From assembly GCF_000182565.1 (NCBI RefSeq), contig NW_015971537.1, positions 1,833,299 through 1,897,298 on the forward strand: 64,000 nt of DNA, written 5' to 3'. The notes beneath the pieces are model-generated. The model was not told where the DNA came from and ran no database searches. It saw only the letters and a program-made list of their open reading frames with translations. Below are positions 54,010 through 64,000 of the stretch, piece by piece (position 1 is the first letter of the stretch; each line of letters opens with the position of its first letter). The position numbers and the translations under genes were made by a program. Source of the stretch: Spizellomyces punctatus DAOM BR117. Its lineage: Eukaryota > Chytridiomycota > Chytridiomycetes > Spizellomycetales > Spizellomycetaceae.

Positions 54010-57000
54010 CTAAGAGATTAGATTGAAAATGGCAGGTAGGCACAAACGTCCAGTAATCCCACGGACCAGGACAAAGTGCGTGTGCTCTCTACCGGCGCTG
54101 GCCAAAACATTGAAATTTAGAGTGCAGTTCCAGCGAATAATGTGACTACCGCTGACACTTACGATTCGCATTCCTGTACAATGCGATGTAGTCCAGACAA
54201 TTTGCAACAACCCAGAGCTTGTCCATGTCCTTGCGCAAAGGAGAATCGTCCGGTTGTGATATAGCCCACGATAGCTGAAGGTGGTGGTATCACATCCAAG
54301 AGTTTTTGTTCTTCGTTGACACTACAATCATCACTATTTTTCTCCACAGCATGTTTCCAAAATTCATATTCTTTTTCCGTTGCGGAGTAAATGATACCGC
54401 GTTCGCCCGGCGTTCCTCTTCGTAACATGGTTATGCGGACTCGAACCAGCATGTGTTCCATGGTATCAAGAGTTAGGTTGACGAGTTTGTTGGGGATTTC
54501 ATATCGGTGGCGGATTAGTCGTACTACCTCCTCCATCAATAGTTGGGGTAAAGCCTCGACTGAAGCTGAACTCAGAGCAGTTCTTAAGTAGCTAATCAAG
54601 CGCGGACTGTTGATGACGTGGTATCGGCCATATGGTCGAGAACAGATACCGGAGAACCTCTGGGCACAGGCTTTGTTAGTCTCTGAAGCAGTACTGCTGT
54701 CTCTGCTATGTTGATCGCGACCCGAATTCGGTTCTTCAACGTCCATCATATCGTTGGATTGTTTCTCTTCGCCTTTTGAATTTGTCACACCATCAACTTC
54801 GGTGCACACACCCACAGGTACTACCTCGTCATCAATCGCTTGCGGACTGGCCGGCTCTAAACCAACCAAGTCCCAGAAAGGTGGTTCGAAAGGCGACTTT
54901 ACTCCATGAGCTTTGTAATTCGGTTTCTTCCCTTGGGGAGTGCGCTTCCACGCTTCTTCCTCTTCATGCCGCACCCTGTCTGCCCAAGCCTCGTACGCTG
55001 CGGTCTCCGGAAAATCATACGGGAAGCAGGGCAAACCAGCCTCGAAATGAAATGAATGCCGGTCGCGGAGACCTGCAACGCGTACACCGGCGAAAACGAG
55101 GCTCTTCCAAACATCCATAGCCCATCCCTTGGGAAGTACAAGATCCCATCCGGCTACGAGTTCTCGAACTTCTTTCTGAACTTTACTCCCGGCTTCCTGT
55201 ATAAGATAGTTACGCTGGAGGAGAAGGATCGGCACGTGCACGTCATGTGGTAGAGGCTGGAGTGCTGTTCCTGGAATAAGCGCCTGATGATGCTATCAGT
55301 TGACAGCTCCAATAGGGGACCCTTGACGAACAATGTTATACCTGCGCCCTTCTCGCGTTCAAATCACTCTCCGTTGCTTTCCCGATAAGGCTAGCTTTTC
55401 TGATCGCAGGATCCCATATCGATGAGTCCGCTACACCCTCGGGCCATGCCATGAGACAAGTGTTAATATCGGCCTCAACTTCAGGTGAGATCCTGCCATT
55501 CCGAGGCGGCATCTTCGGTGGAAAGCTTTTCAAGTTCCACACATTAACAAACCATCATAATGATACCCAATGCATATATGGTTTTTAGTCCATACCTCAG
55601 ACGAGGGTCGTGGATAGTCAAGCCGATCGCGACCCCTGGAGGCAGTGATGCAGAGGAGCGTAACAGTGCAAGCTTCGCCCATAGCTGTGACCGCATTCAG
55701 AACAAGACTGCTTTTATGCGCGTAGATTTACGGAAATTGTAACACACCTGTCGAGCTGCCATGTTTGTTGTTGTCCCATCTGTGGACACGGAGTCCTCAG
55801 ACACTTTCATGATGTGGTGCAAAACAGCGTGGGTCCTGGGTCCGGTCAACTCAAATCGAACAAGCTCGTCGTAAAGTGAACAAATGGTCACCTCTGCGGC
55901 GGATAGAAGGTAAGCATGCATGTAATAACCCAGCTACGTCATTCAAGCCTACGTTCAATTATCTGGCACTCTTTGGCCACTTGCAGCAAAAGGTCGTGTA
56001 CATGTTCATACACGGCCGGATGAAGCCAGAGCCACAACCTTCGGCCTTCATCATTCCGTCCGTTACGCGGCCTCCATAAAAACGTCGCAGGGGCTATAGC
56101 CGACTTGGGGTATTGTAGGTAACCGTAAAGATATGTCATACCTTGGCGACTCCCTTCAATGTATCTTCACGCCATTCAAACGAATTGAATCGCAGAGAAA
56201 GTGTTCGAATACTGCTTACCTCGCACTTCCAATGGATGGAATGGTTGGATCAGTGATGTCTCGCAGCAGGATCTGCAACAGTTGCTCAGGTCCCGAGATC
56301 TCGATAACTTGAAAGTAAGAAGCGTCGTGGACCAGACATTGGTTCTTTGCGGCCCGGAAAGAAGCGCGAGAACTCTTGTCATTCGGATGCTCGGCCAATT
56401 TACAACCCCAAAGTTCCACCATCTTCATCCTTTTAGCGTGCCATACGTGTGTTTCCAACCACCTCTTTCCCATTTGTCTCCGAGCAAAGTCCTGCGTAGC
56501 TGACTTTGTTCTGCGCCTCTTTGGACGGGTGGGTGGTTTCCCCTTCTTCTTTTGTGGCCCTCCCGGGTCCTTTGCAATTTGCGCCAGCGCCTTTTCTCGC
56601 AATCGCTGTGGAAGGCGCTTCACATTATGGCTCGCAGCCCTCCGCCGCATATATCGCGGAACAGTTTGAAAGACTCGCTGAACCCCAGCGTTCTCAGTTG
56701 AATTTTCCAAGGCTTTTTGCAGTGCGCTGATTTCAAATGCCCGAGCTTCGGCAAACTCGACCACGCTTATTGGTCGCAGAGGAGTTTCACTACATTGTGC
56801 CGTACTAGTTTCCGCACTAGATGTCTCTTTATTGAGACCCTGAGAAAGTTCTGGTGTTGTTGTATCCCGCTCTTGTTCTTGTTGAATGTGGATATGTTGC
56901 CGTGCTTTCTTTCGTTCTTTTGCCGACCCACTTGCAACACGCTTACGGCTCCCGATCCCCTGTTCCGCAGCCGCAATAACTTCTCCAGGCCCTTTCCTCT

Positions 57001-57049
57001 CGCCTGTCCCATTCCTCCGTGACTCTTTCCCACCACCTTGTGACCCCAT
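54010..57049 (-). CDS. POP1: POP1, RNase P / RNase MRP protein subunit
   Basis: Largest protein of the RNase P and MRP ribonucleoproteins that process tRNA 5' ends and pre-rRNA. Exon 1 (57049-about 56222) has a basic, Arg-rich leader (KKKGKPPTRPKRRRTKSATQ). It then carries the POP1 domain: RRAASHNVKRLPQRLREKAL, KRWLETHVWHAKRMKMVELW and the start of the next block. A POPLD domain follows at 55240-54850: GWDLVLPKGWAMDVWKSLVF, FPYDFPETAAYEAW. The last large exon apparently stops at 54159, but the sequence there is GTAAGT. Splicing to an AG at about 54108 gives a family-like end, THFVLVRGITGRLCLPAIF, stopping at 54010. About seven exons. The gene is convergent with THG1 and 66 bp from it. Confidence 0.92.
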
Positions 57050-57246
57050 GTTCGCTTAGATCTCCGTCCGTGATCTGGATTCTTTCCCATAGCAAACGAT
57101 ATTTCGTAAGAGGCTTGTCCAATCACGTGATACCACCCATTTCTTCATGGCTGGTCACCGTCTTGTAGCTATTCAACCAAGCACCCGAACGGCATCTTCC
57201 GATTGTAAATCCTCAACTTTCGCGTGAATTGGACAAGAAACTAAAA
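57050..57246. promoter_or_regulatory. bidirectional promoter, POP1 / COX13
   Basis: This 197-bp gap lies between divergent ATGs. It contains a CCAAT box directly abutting ATCACGTG (57119-57129). Shared control is inferred. Confidence 0.45.
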
Positions 57247-57949
57247 ATGCAGTCTCGTCTCGGTCTTTTCGCCGCTCGCATGGCACAGCGCCGTACGATG
57301 AGCACTACCCCATCCCGCATCGAGTTCCCTCCTCTCGAAAAGGTCATGCTCAAGGAAAGCCATGAAGCTCGCAAGCACGCTGCCCGTAAGTTGCCCGTCT
57401 TTTTACTTGTTCAAACTGTACGGTGCAGCGGAAGCTGGGCATTTGTAGTACTATAGTGGTGCTATTAAAGTCTGGACCTTGTGCCGTGTGCTCAGCCGGA
57501 AATCGCTAGCTTCCATCAGAAACATATAGGACCCGACTGACTTGGCATTTGTCTGTTTCTCTGCTGTTTTCTTGACAGACGCCGTTTCCTCCTGGAAGAA
57601 GATCAACTTCTTCCTCGTTGTTCCCGCCCTCGCATTGGTTTTGCTGTACACAGGTCCCACCGAGCTCAAGCACATTGCTCACCTGAAGGAGCATGCTAAT
57701 GAATGGGAAGGGTTCCCTTACATGCGGAAGAGGAAAAACGTGCGTTATTAGTCCATATTCTGTATTTTACCACCTTTCTGACTTTGAGTGTGATGACAGG
57801 CGTTCCCGTGGGGTGACGATAACTTGTTCTACTTCCCCAATTCAAACCCGGTAAGTTCTTCACGACCTTCTTTAAACTATATTGAAACGCCCTAGTGATG
57901 CATTCGTATCTCATACGTTACATAGAAACCGGAGGCGGCTGAAGAATAG
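57247..57949 (+). CDS. COX13: cytochrome c oxidase subunit 6A (Cox13)
   Basis: Nuclear-encoded single-pass subunit of complex IV. Four exons. The first has a presequence (MQSRLGLFAARMAQRRTMST), then FPPLEKVMLKESHEARKHA. The second starts SSWKKINFFLVVPALALVLL, which is the membrane helix, and ends EGFPYMRKRKN. The third is AFPWGDDNLFYFPNSNP. The last codes KPEAAEE and the stop at 57949. The motif Y-x-x-x-R-x-K-x-FPWGD is diagnostic for the 6A/Cox13/VIa family. The length of about 130 residues is typical. With COX15 this is the second cytochrome-oxidase gene in the window. Confidence 0.93.
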
Positions 57950-58372
57950 GGTCTTAGGAATAGCTGCCCAAAATAATAGAATGGTTTTATGCGGTGGACT
58001 GGACGGCTTAAACGATTGGAGAATCTATGCTCAAGGTGTAGATCTTCCTTATTCCGAACAAAATACTATCACAGATTAGAAAAGACTTCATAACTGACTG
58101 CGTGTCGATCCCGGTTTATTATGATGGGTTTTGTCTGGACGAATTACATTGCGCAACTGAGGCTCGCTGATTTAGACGCATGATGTGCCCGCTGTCGCTC
58201 GGATCCATCAAGATTTACTGACGCCTCCCATTTCATGTCTCAATAGATTTGTATACCACAATATCGACACTTCGAGACTGGCCATGTATGCCTGAGAGTC
58301 CAGAGCGATGGCTTCTAATTAATAGTAGCATAACAGCCAATGGTGGATAAAGTTGGGGTGTAAGGGTGCAAT
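57950..58372. other. 3' intergenic between convergent genes
   Basis: About 420 bases, AT-rich, between the COX13 and cupin stop codons. I see no gene or structured RNA. Confidence 0.45.
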
Positions 58373-59016
58373 TCATGCTCTCTTCCAAAACCGTATGTGC
58401 TCATTATCGACAATACCACCGCTTGCTTCTCCTTTCTCTCGTGTGATATGCAGGGTTTTCCCCATCTTCGGGTAAGTGCACTGATCATGGGAGTTGCGCT
58501 CTCCACCCAGAAGATAGACCAAATCTTCGGTTCCCGTGTTTACGAGCATATGCGCTCGACCACTGCGTTTAAAGCCGAAGAAATCTCCAGGGCCGATATC
58601 CTTTGTCTCAACTTCTACGTCGTCCGCAGTGCGTTTGTCGACCCCGGCGCCGAAGTCACCCTCGAGCACAGTCATCTCAGCCATACCACGTCCAGAGAGA
58701 ATGTAGATCCATTCTTCGTCGCCAGTGTGCCAGTGAAGAACTGTACTACGGCACCCAGGGGGGACGCGCACCAAATGAACGCCAAGATGCTCGAGAGAGA
58801 CTCAGCGCACTACCAGTGAACCAAGTACTCGACATGAAATACCTCAAGCCCGACAATGTCCCCAAGTGACAAAGTGTTTCTTTTGACCTCCTTATCAAGA
58901 AAATGGCTCCGTTCCTCTGGCTTTAGGCGCGCAATGGTCTCAGCGGACAACAGGGGATGACTTTGTCGGTACGTGTGGGGAAGAGGTCCGTCCGCCACTG
59001 GCGTTTTTGTGGACAT
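58373..59016 (-). CDS. cupin-fold protein
   Basis: Two-exon gene of about 200 residues. Exon 1 starts MSTKTPVADGPLPHTYRQSH and ends SLGDIVGLE. An intron of about 55 nt (GTATTT to CTCGAG) joins HLGVHLVRVPPGC. The cupin motif 1 is STVLHWHTGDEEWIYILSGR, with the metal-binding HxH and Glu. Motif 2 appears as RAHMLVN with the third His. This two-motif pattern marks a single-domain, probably metal-binding beta barrel. No specific enzyme family is recognised; fungal and bacterial relatives include sugar-phosphate-binding and dioxygenase-like cupins. No targeting signal is clear. The final residues (HIRFWKRA) are in the same open frame. Confidence 0.78.
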
Positions 59017-59161
59017 GAAGCACTTTCGGGCGCGGTTAAGTTGAGAGAAGAGCGATTGCCTGCGACCGTTTTTGAGGGCTATGCACCAGCGTTGTAAAGG
59101 ACACTCTCCATGACAAATGCCACAAAGGCAGCGCTACTGCTCCTCAACACGTTCGCCACCT

Positions 59162-59169
59162 GTCACGTG
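59162..59169. promoter_or_regulatory. GTCACGTG site, cupin / TFG2 promoter
   Basis: Match to RTCACGTG in the 221-bp divergent gap, 69 bp before the TFIIF-beta ATG. Function is inferred from motif and position. Confidence 0.4.
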
Positions 59170-59237
59170 ATCAAGGACATGAAGCGAAGGTTTCTGTGCT
59201 TCTCTTCAATTGTTGATCGTTCATTGTTGTGAACGCC

Positions 59238-60431
59238 ATGGAGACTTTCGAAGATGGCTTGTTTGGGGAGGTGGACTCGCAAGATGAGCACAAGATGGAC
59301 GTTGATAACGGGGAGAGCACAAAGATCAAACCAATGATGATGGACGAGGACGAGGACGCAGAGGAACTGGGGCTAGACAATGCAGACACGCAGGTCTGGC
59401 TCGTAAAGGTGCCAAAGTTTCTAGCAGAAAAGTGGGCCAGTGTGGAGATGGAAGATCAAGAGTTGGGAAGTATAGATGTCCCAGCATTCAAGTAAGTCTA
59501 TTTTTGGTGGGGCGCCTTGCGACTGTTGCGCTTACGCTAAAGTGGTGTTCACTTGAAGGAAAGGGTTACTAATGCAATACCTTCGTTGCGCTTGACCCGT
59601 GGTTTCCTCTCGGTATTTTTATAGTAGCAGCAGTCGGAATTTCAATAACGGTACCAGCAACAAAGCGAGCGTTCACCTGCCCGCGCAACCGTGGGCCGAT
59701 GACATCCCAAAGAACTACACGCTCACCTTCACAAACCTAAAACCGCAAAGCGAGTACATCTTCACTGAAGATACCTCGACGGGTCGCGCCAAAGAACTCG
59801 TGGGCAAGGTGATCCATGAAGGGACCATCGCTCCAGTCATAGATGACGATTACCGACAGCTGATGCAACGACGTGCACAAATGGTTAGCGACAAGAAGCG
59901 CAACATTAAAATGATTGATGTGAAGGGAGACAGAGGACATACATGGATTACTCCTGTTAACGACGTTATAAAAGAGAAAGGCTTTGGACTCATGGTGGGT
60001 ATACGACCTACCTGGTCTATTCATGATCTCTACTACTGTGACTAATGATGATCGTAATTCAGGCAAGAAAGAAGCCACAACAAGACAAAAAGGAGAGAGT
60101 GGAACGCACGGAGCTCGTCAATATGATATTTGAGGCTTTCCAAAAGTACCCTCACTGGACCTTTAAGGGCCTAGTGGAGCGAACGCAGCAGCCGCAAGCA
60201 TGGCTGAAAGAAGTCTTGAATGATCTTGCTCTCCTCCACAAGCGCGGGCCCTATGTTGGCACCTACGAGCTAAAGCCCGAGTTCAAGGGACGAGGTGGTT
60301 CGACTGGTCCGGAAAACTCAGAACTGGGGAGCAGTGCAGGGGACGCAACAAAAGAGAGCAGAGGAGAGGCTGAAGAATTGGATGATAGCGGCGACGAACT
60401 GTTTGATGAAGCTGATGAGGAAATTCTGTGA
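59238..60431 (+). CDS. TFG2: TFIIF beta subunit (Tfg2/RAP30)
   Basis: Small subunit of the general factor TFIIF that escorts RNA polymerase II to promoters. Three exons. The N-terminus is acidic (METFEDGLFGEVDSQDEHKM), then the dimerisation barrel starts TQVWLVKVPKFLAEKWASVE and continues NYTLTFTNLKPQSEYIFTED. The C-terminal winged-helix DNA-binding domain is in the last exon: FEAFQKYPHWTFKGLVERTQ, QPQAWLKEVLNDLALLHKRG, GTYELKPEFK. An acidic tail ends the protein. The ATG at 59238 is preferred because the frame upstream opens only at GTG. The introns fall between the domains. Identification is firm. Confidence 0.94.
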
Positions 60432-60657
60432 AGGCCGTCAATGTATATATATGTCTTTTTAAATAAGGCGCTGCTTCATACCAACTAGAATCAGTGCAGC
60501 AGGCTGGGAAATTTGGGATGTGGGTGTCGTAGGGTTAGGTTAGCGTTAGCATTAGGTGCAATGCGATGAGATGCCTGGCACGTGCCCAGCGTTCTTGACC
60601 ATCTGAAATTCGTCTTTTGCAAGCCAAAATACATGTGATCTGGTAAAAAGAAAAACA

Positions 60658-62205
60658 ATGTCCGACCAGCCTGTCGCATCTGCCGTAGCTCCAGCAGATA
60701 CAGACGAGAGTGGTTCACAAGCATCCCTGATATCCAGACGACCTGAAGAACTGATAAAAAAAGCAGTTTCCAGCGTGAGCGATTTCGGAACAAGATATCT
60801 TCAACATGAAGAGGATGTTTATAATTTTAACGCCTGGTATTGTTAGGAGTTCTCCAACGTTTTACGTAGCAGTCTGAGGTGCTGAAATTGCGTTGGCAGG
60901 GATAATGTGACATGGGACGAGGAGCAGGAGCGATCTGCATTGGAACTGATTGCAAAACAAGCAGAAAACAAAGTGCCTGAGGGGATGCGAGAAAAGTACG
61001 AAGAAGAGGCGCCGCAGTTTTGGGATCAGTTTTACGCAAAGAATGCCAACAGATTCTTCAAAGATCGGAACTGGTACGTCACGTCAATGGTGATCTGTCG
61101 GCAATTCGCTTGACCGCCCGTACCGTTACAGGCTACGGGTAGAGTTCCCAGAGATCTTTGAGGGTTTACCGAAGGATTCATCGGTACTGTGACTGATTAA
61201 TGATTCGGCCGTATGCTGCAATTGCTTTTTCCGTGACTCTCTGACACCCCGCCTCTCAGGAGCGTTATAACGTTTTTGAGATTGGATGTGGAGCAGGTAA
61301 GGCACACTGTCGTATGTAGCTTTCTTTGCTAGATATTCAACATTATACTTGTCTTAGGAAATACGGTTTTTCCTTTGTTGAACGAAGCTGCTAGTTCCAA
61401 TGTCTTTGTATATGCCTGCGATTATTCCAAAGTCGCCGTGGATGTGGTCAAGGTATTGTACTATATGATGCAGAGATTAATGCGAAATGAAATAGAGCTC
61501 ATAAATCGTAACTCAGAGTAATCCAGAGTATAATGAAAATAAATGTCATGCGTTTGTTTACGGTAAGCGGTCCCCGACACTCCCTAGCGGAATGAACTGT
61601 AATATCAATATCCCGATTACAGATATAACATCAGAGCAGCCTCCAGACCTGGAACCTGGCTCGATAGACGTTTGCATTTGTATATTTGTGTTGAGTGCAA
61701 TCCATCCAAGGTGAGAATACCTTTTGCCGTCTTGTTTTGCCTGGACCATAAACCAATTCTCCCATAGTTCCTGGGAAACTGCTGTCAGAAATATCTGGAG
61801 GGTACGCAGATCACATTACCTGCAGCAGATGATCACGTAAAAGTGCTGACTTCCTTTTTCCAGATACTGAAACCTGGAGGGTTACTATTATTTCGAGGTA
61901 AATGGTCGTTATCTAGCTGAGGATTGGGACACCTTTCGTTAATGGGGCCGCTATGAACAGACTATGGACGGTATGATCTTGCACAACTCCGATTCAAAGG
62001 TGGTCGGATGTTGGAAGAGAACTTCTATATACGTGGAGACGGAACGAGAGTATTCTTTTTTGATCAAGCGGACATCTCCAAGATGTTTAAAGATTTTATT
62101 ATAGAGCAAAATGCTGTAGATAGACGGCTGATTGTCAACCGGTCGCGTAAGTTAAAAATGTACAGAGTATGGTTGCAGGGAAAGTTTCGAAAGCCGACAA
62201 GCTAA
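60658..62205 (+). CDS. TRM140: tRNA m3C methyltransferase, METTL2/TRM140-like
   Basis: SAM-dependent methyltransferase that makes 3-methylcytidine at position 32 of certain tRNAs. Exon 1 ends [20 protein letters not shown]. After an intron comes [20 protein letters not shown] and [20 protein letters not shown], the N-terminal signature of METTL2/6/8 and yeast Trm140. The Rossmann domain shows the SAM motif [19 protein letters not shown], then [27 protein letters not shown], and [20 protein letters not shown]. The last exon gives [19 protein letters not shown] and ends GKFRKPTS. About nine exons. The D-x-V-x-W motif suggests METTL2/Trm140 rather than METTL6. There is no fused actin-binding domain of the yeast Abp140 type. 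Confidence 0.9.
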
Positions 62206-62617
62206 CTGCTATGACGGGCAACTGCAATACATATCCCTCGACACTGGTTCTAATCTTAGTACTAGTCAATTTGTTGACGACTGTACAAAGGCACCCTCCC
62301 CTATTCCACCTGTGACATTATTGGACTATCCCAAGCGGTGACCAGTATAAGTTACAGTGAGAGGTGTGCTACGACACAGCGATCTGATCTGTCGATTTGG
62401 TAGTGCAGTCGCGCTCTTGAAAAAGTCTGTGGAGAGTCGAAAACGAATGTAATTTTAAATATATACGTGCATTTGTTTACATTCATACGTTGCGTTTCTT
62501 CTGGTTAATAAAATGGTTAAATATGATTCGATTTTGTAATTGGTGTAAAGTGGTTAGATATTTTTCCATCAAACCCAGTTCCTTTCCTGGTCAATCACCG
62601 TTTTCCTCATTATAAAA
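62206..62617. other. intergenic, upstream of LYAR
   Basis: About 410 bases, AT-rich to the right, with no supported gene. A TATAAAAATGG context directly precedes the LYAR ATG. Confidence 0.45.
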
Positions 62618-63644
62618 ATGGTTTCTTTTGTCTGGTATGTTATTATATTCATATTTGGGTTGAGCATGACGAACAGAGTTTTTGATTGCTATCAATTAGC
62701 GACTACTGTCAGGAAACCCTTAAAAAGGCAAAGCTAGATCAGCACAGAGGACGCTGCCGCCAAGCCCAGTACACATGCATAGGTACGGGAGATCAGTGTC
62801 TTGCATGATCTTGATCCAGAATGCTGACTATTACTACAGACTGCTCCACCACATTCCAAGGTACAAATGTAAGTATAGACGTTGGATCCATGTTTGCAGA
62901 ACTTCAACCAATTCGTATTGGGCTTGCCTTAGTACCGGGCGCATACTTCATGCATTTCTGAGGCGGAAAAATATCAAGGTGCCTTATATAAAGGACCGAA
63001 AAAGGTGAGGATGGTGCCGCAGATTATACTCGTACCCCTGATCGCTCATATTAGCGGACGACGAAAATAGCAGCAAAATCAGCAGAATAACAATGCCAGT
63101 GTGAAAACCGGCAACAACAAGAACGAGGGGAAGCAGACCAATGGGACGAAGGAAAACATTGCGAAAGCACCAACATCGGAGTCATTGATATCTCAGATTA
63201 AGAAATCGGAGAGAGCAAAAACTGCACAAGCCTCTTCCGAAACAGGATCAAAACGACCTAGGGAGGAGGTGACGGAAGACACACCAGACGAGGGAAAGAA
63301 GAAGAGAAAGTCGAAGAAGGCCGCGGCGGAAGAGTCTGAGGCGTCACCGGACCTGGCGCAGGATGCAAACAATGTAGATGTGGACAAAACAAAGGGTGTG
63401 GTAGAAGCTGTGTTAGCCGTACTAAAGAAGGTAAGAACGGTGGTAAGGTCTGGCCGATCACCCCATTGTTGGTAATGACATGCCGGTGCAGAACCATACG
63501 ATGTCGATCTCAAAACTACGAAAGAAAGTGGTGAAGAAACTTTCCAAGGAATATAAAGGGACGAACCAGGAGGAATTAGAGCAAATGTTCTACGATCATT
63601 TGGTGTTGACATATCAGAATGGGACTGCATCCATCAAACAATAG
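62618..63644 (+). CDS. LYAR: LYAR-type zinc-finger nucleolar protein
   Basis: Nucleolar protein linked to rRNA transcription and processing. Exon 1 is only MVSFVC (62618-62634), followed by an intron with a GTATGT donor. The next exon gives DYCQETLKKAKLDQHRGRC, then RQAQYTCID, and later exons CSTTFQGTN and YRAHTSCISEAEKYQGALYK. Together these form the two adjacent C2HC fingers of the LYAR family (CxxC...H...C and CxxC/F...H...C). The middle is Lys/Asn-rich with a basic cluster (KRPREEV, KKKRKSKK) that should be a nuclear/nucleolar signal. The C-terminal exon, NHTMSISKLRKKVVKKLSKE and ELEQMFYDHLVL, is the family's helical tail. Six exons, all in frame. Confident. Confidence 0.9.
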
Positions 63645-63714
63645 ATTTGCATGCAAGAGTTATCTACAACAACTATCTTTTGCTAATTGTCATTTAATAA
63701 ATTCGCAACGGGTG

Positions 63715-64000
63715 TCATCGACGCTTCTTCTCATCACGTTGAGAAAATGAAAATCCTCCTGGTGGACCTTTTCGCTTGCGTGCCAGCTCGTCTTGTATAA
63801 TCTGCTCCACTGCGGATACCTTCTTTCCCACCAAATCCGTTGATGAGGTACCTCCATTTTCCGGCGCTCGTGATGAAGTTGCTGGCGTAGCTGTTTTCTT
63901 ACTTGCCATGGCAAGTGCGTTCAGCTTTTTTGGCTCAAATTTCTTGAAAGGTTTTGATGCGAATGTTGTCTTCAATTGCAGTTTGATTGGCTCTTCGGCG
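63715..64000 (-). CDS. unknown protein, C-terminal part
   Basis: Open frame that runs off the right edge and ends at 63715. It has no ATG near its visible start (the first possible start codon is a TTG), so this is a 3' exon or the end of a longer gene. The visible 94 residues include EPIKLQLKTTFASKPFKKFE, a Ser/Thr-rich middle and a basic helix VEQIIQDELARKRKGPPGGF, ending DEKKRR, which could be a nuclear-localisation signal. I do not recognise the family. It is convergent with LYAR, 70 bp away. Confidence 0.5.
   Translation of the reverse strand, partial: AEEPIKLQLKTTFASKPFKKFEPKKLNALAMASKKTATPATSSRAPENGGTSSTDLVGKKVSAVEQIIQDELARKRKGPPGGFSFSQRDEKKRR

Noticed and set aside
54159-54161. Apparent POP1 stop codon
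   Set aside because: The TAA is part of a GTAAGT donor; splicing to a further exon gives a family-like C-terminus ending at 54010.

Overview
The window is nuclear DNA of a fungus, most likely an early-diverging zoosporic (chytrid-like) lineage. Genes are densely packed and nearly all are split by short GT-AG introns of about 50-100 nt. The gene set is eukaryotic and fungal: SEC63, POP1, TFIIF-beta, COX15, ISA1, ISD11, a C2-type YPK1 kinase, an Ecl1-like zinc protein and a Tpr/Mlp nucleoporin. It also holds genes that Dikarya often lack or carry in altered form, namely VWA8, a BORCS8-like subunit, LYAR and an MT-A70 enzyme resembling the MTA1 branch. The taxonomic placement is inference; I see no rRNA or flagellar marker that fixes it.

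Layout. 1-2.3 kb: 5' part of an RNA-dependent RNA polymerase with an N-terminal RRM, reading off the left edge. 2.6-5.5 kb: an NTF2-like protein, a Cue1-like ER CUE protein and an unrecognised two-helix membrane protein. 7-9 kb: an unrecognised coiled-coil/acidic protein. 9-10.3 kb: a long promoter and an Ecl1-like protein. 10.7-12.8 kb: a histidine phosphatase and a GST. 14.2-18.3 kb: phosphatidylserine decarboxylase with two C2 domains and an EF hand, including a probable 6-nt micro-exon. 18.5-23.8 kb: VWA8. 24.2-27.1 kb: SEC63. 28.8-29.5 kb: ribosomal protein uL23. 29.7-31.6 kb: YPK1-type kinase. 32.2-33.3 kb: ISA1 and ISD11, two Fe-S cluster factors side by side. 33.5-41 kb: Tpr/Mlp. 41-42.7 kb: BORCS8-like and EAF6, divergent. 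42.9-45.5 kb: RPC17/CRCP and a Rim2-type mitochondrial carrier, divergent. 45.7-48.9 kb: CAF1/POP2 deadenylase and COX15, divergent. 49.2-50.4 kb: MT-A70 methyltransferase. 50.96-52.92 kb: a Tc1-like unit whose inverted ends flank a BTB-domain gene and a broken transposase. 53-64 kb: THG1, POP1, COX13, a cupin, TFIIF-beta, a METTL2/TRM140-type m3C methyltransferase, LYAR, and the 3' end of an unknown gene.

Functional themes are mitochondrial biogenesis (ISA1, ISD11, COX13, COX15, carrier, probably VWA8), RNA processing and modification (POP1, THG1, TRM140-like, CAF1, RdRP), and chromatin/transcription (EAF6, TFIIF-beta, RPC17, candidate 6mA enzyme). A recurring GTCACGTG/ATCACGTG palindrome lies in several of the promoters. 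The most unusual features are the inverted-repeat unit around the BTB gene, the MTA1-like methyltransferase, the 6-nt micro-exon, and two competing in-frame splice donors at the last intron of the uL23 gene. All exon borders were placed by eye from frame continuity and family motifs, without transcript data.
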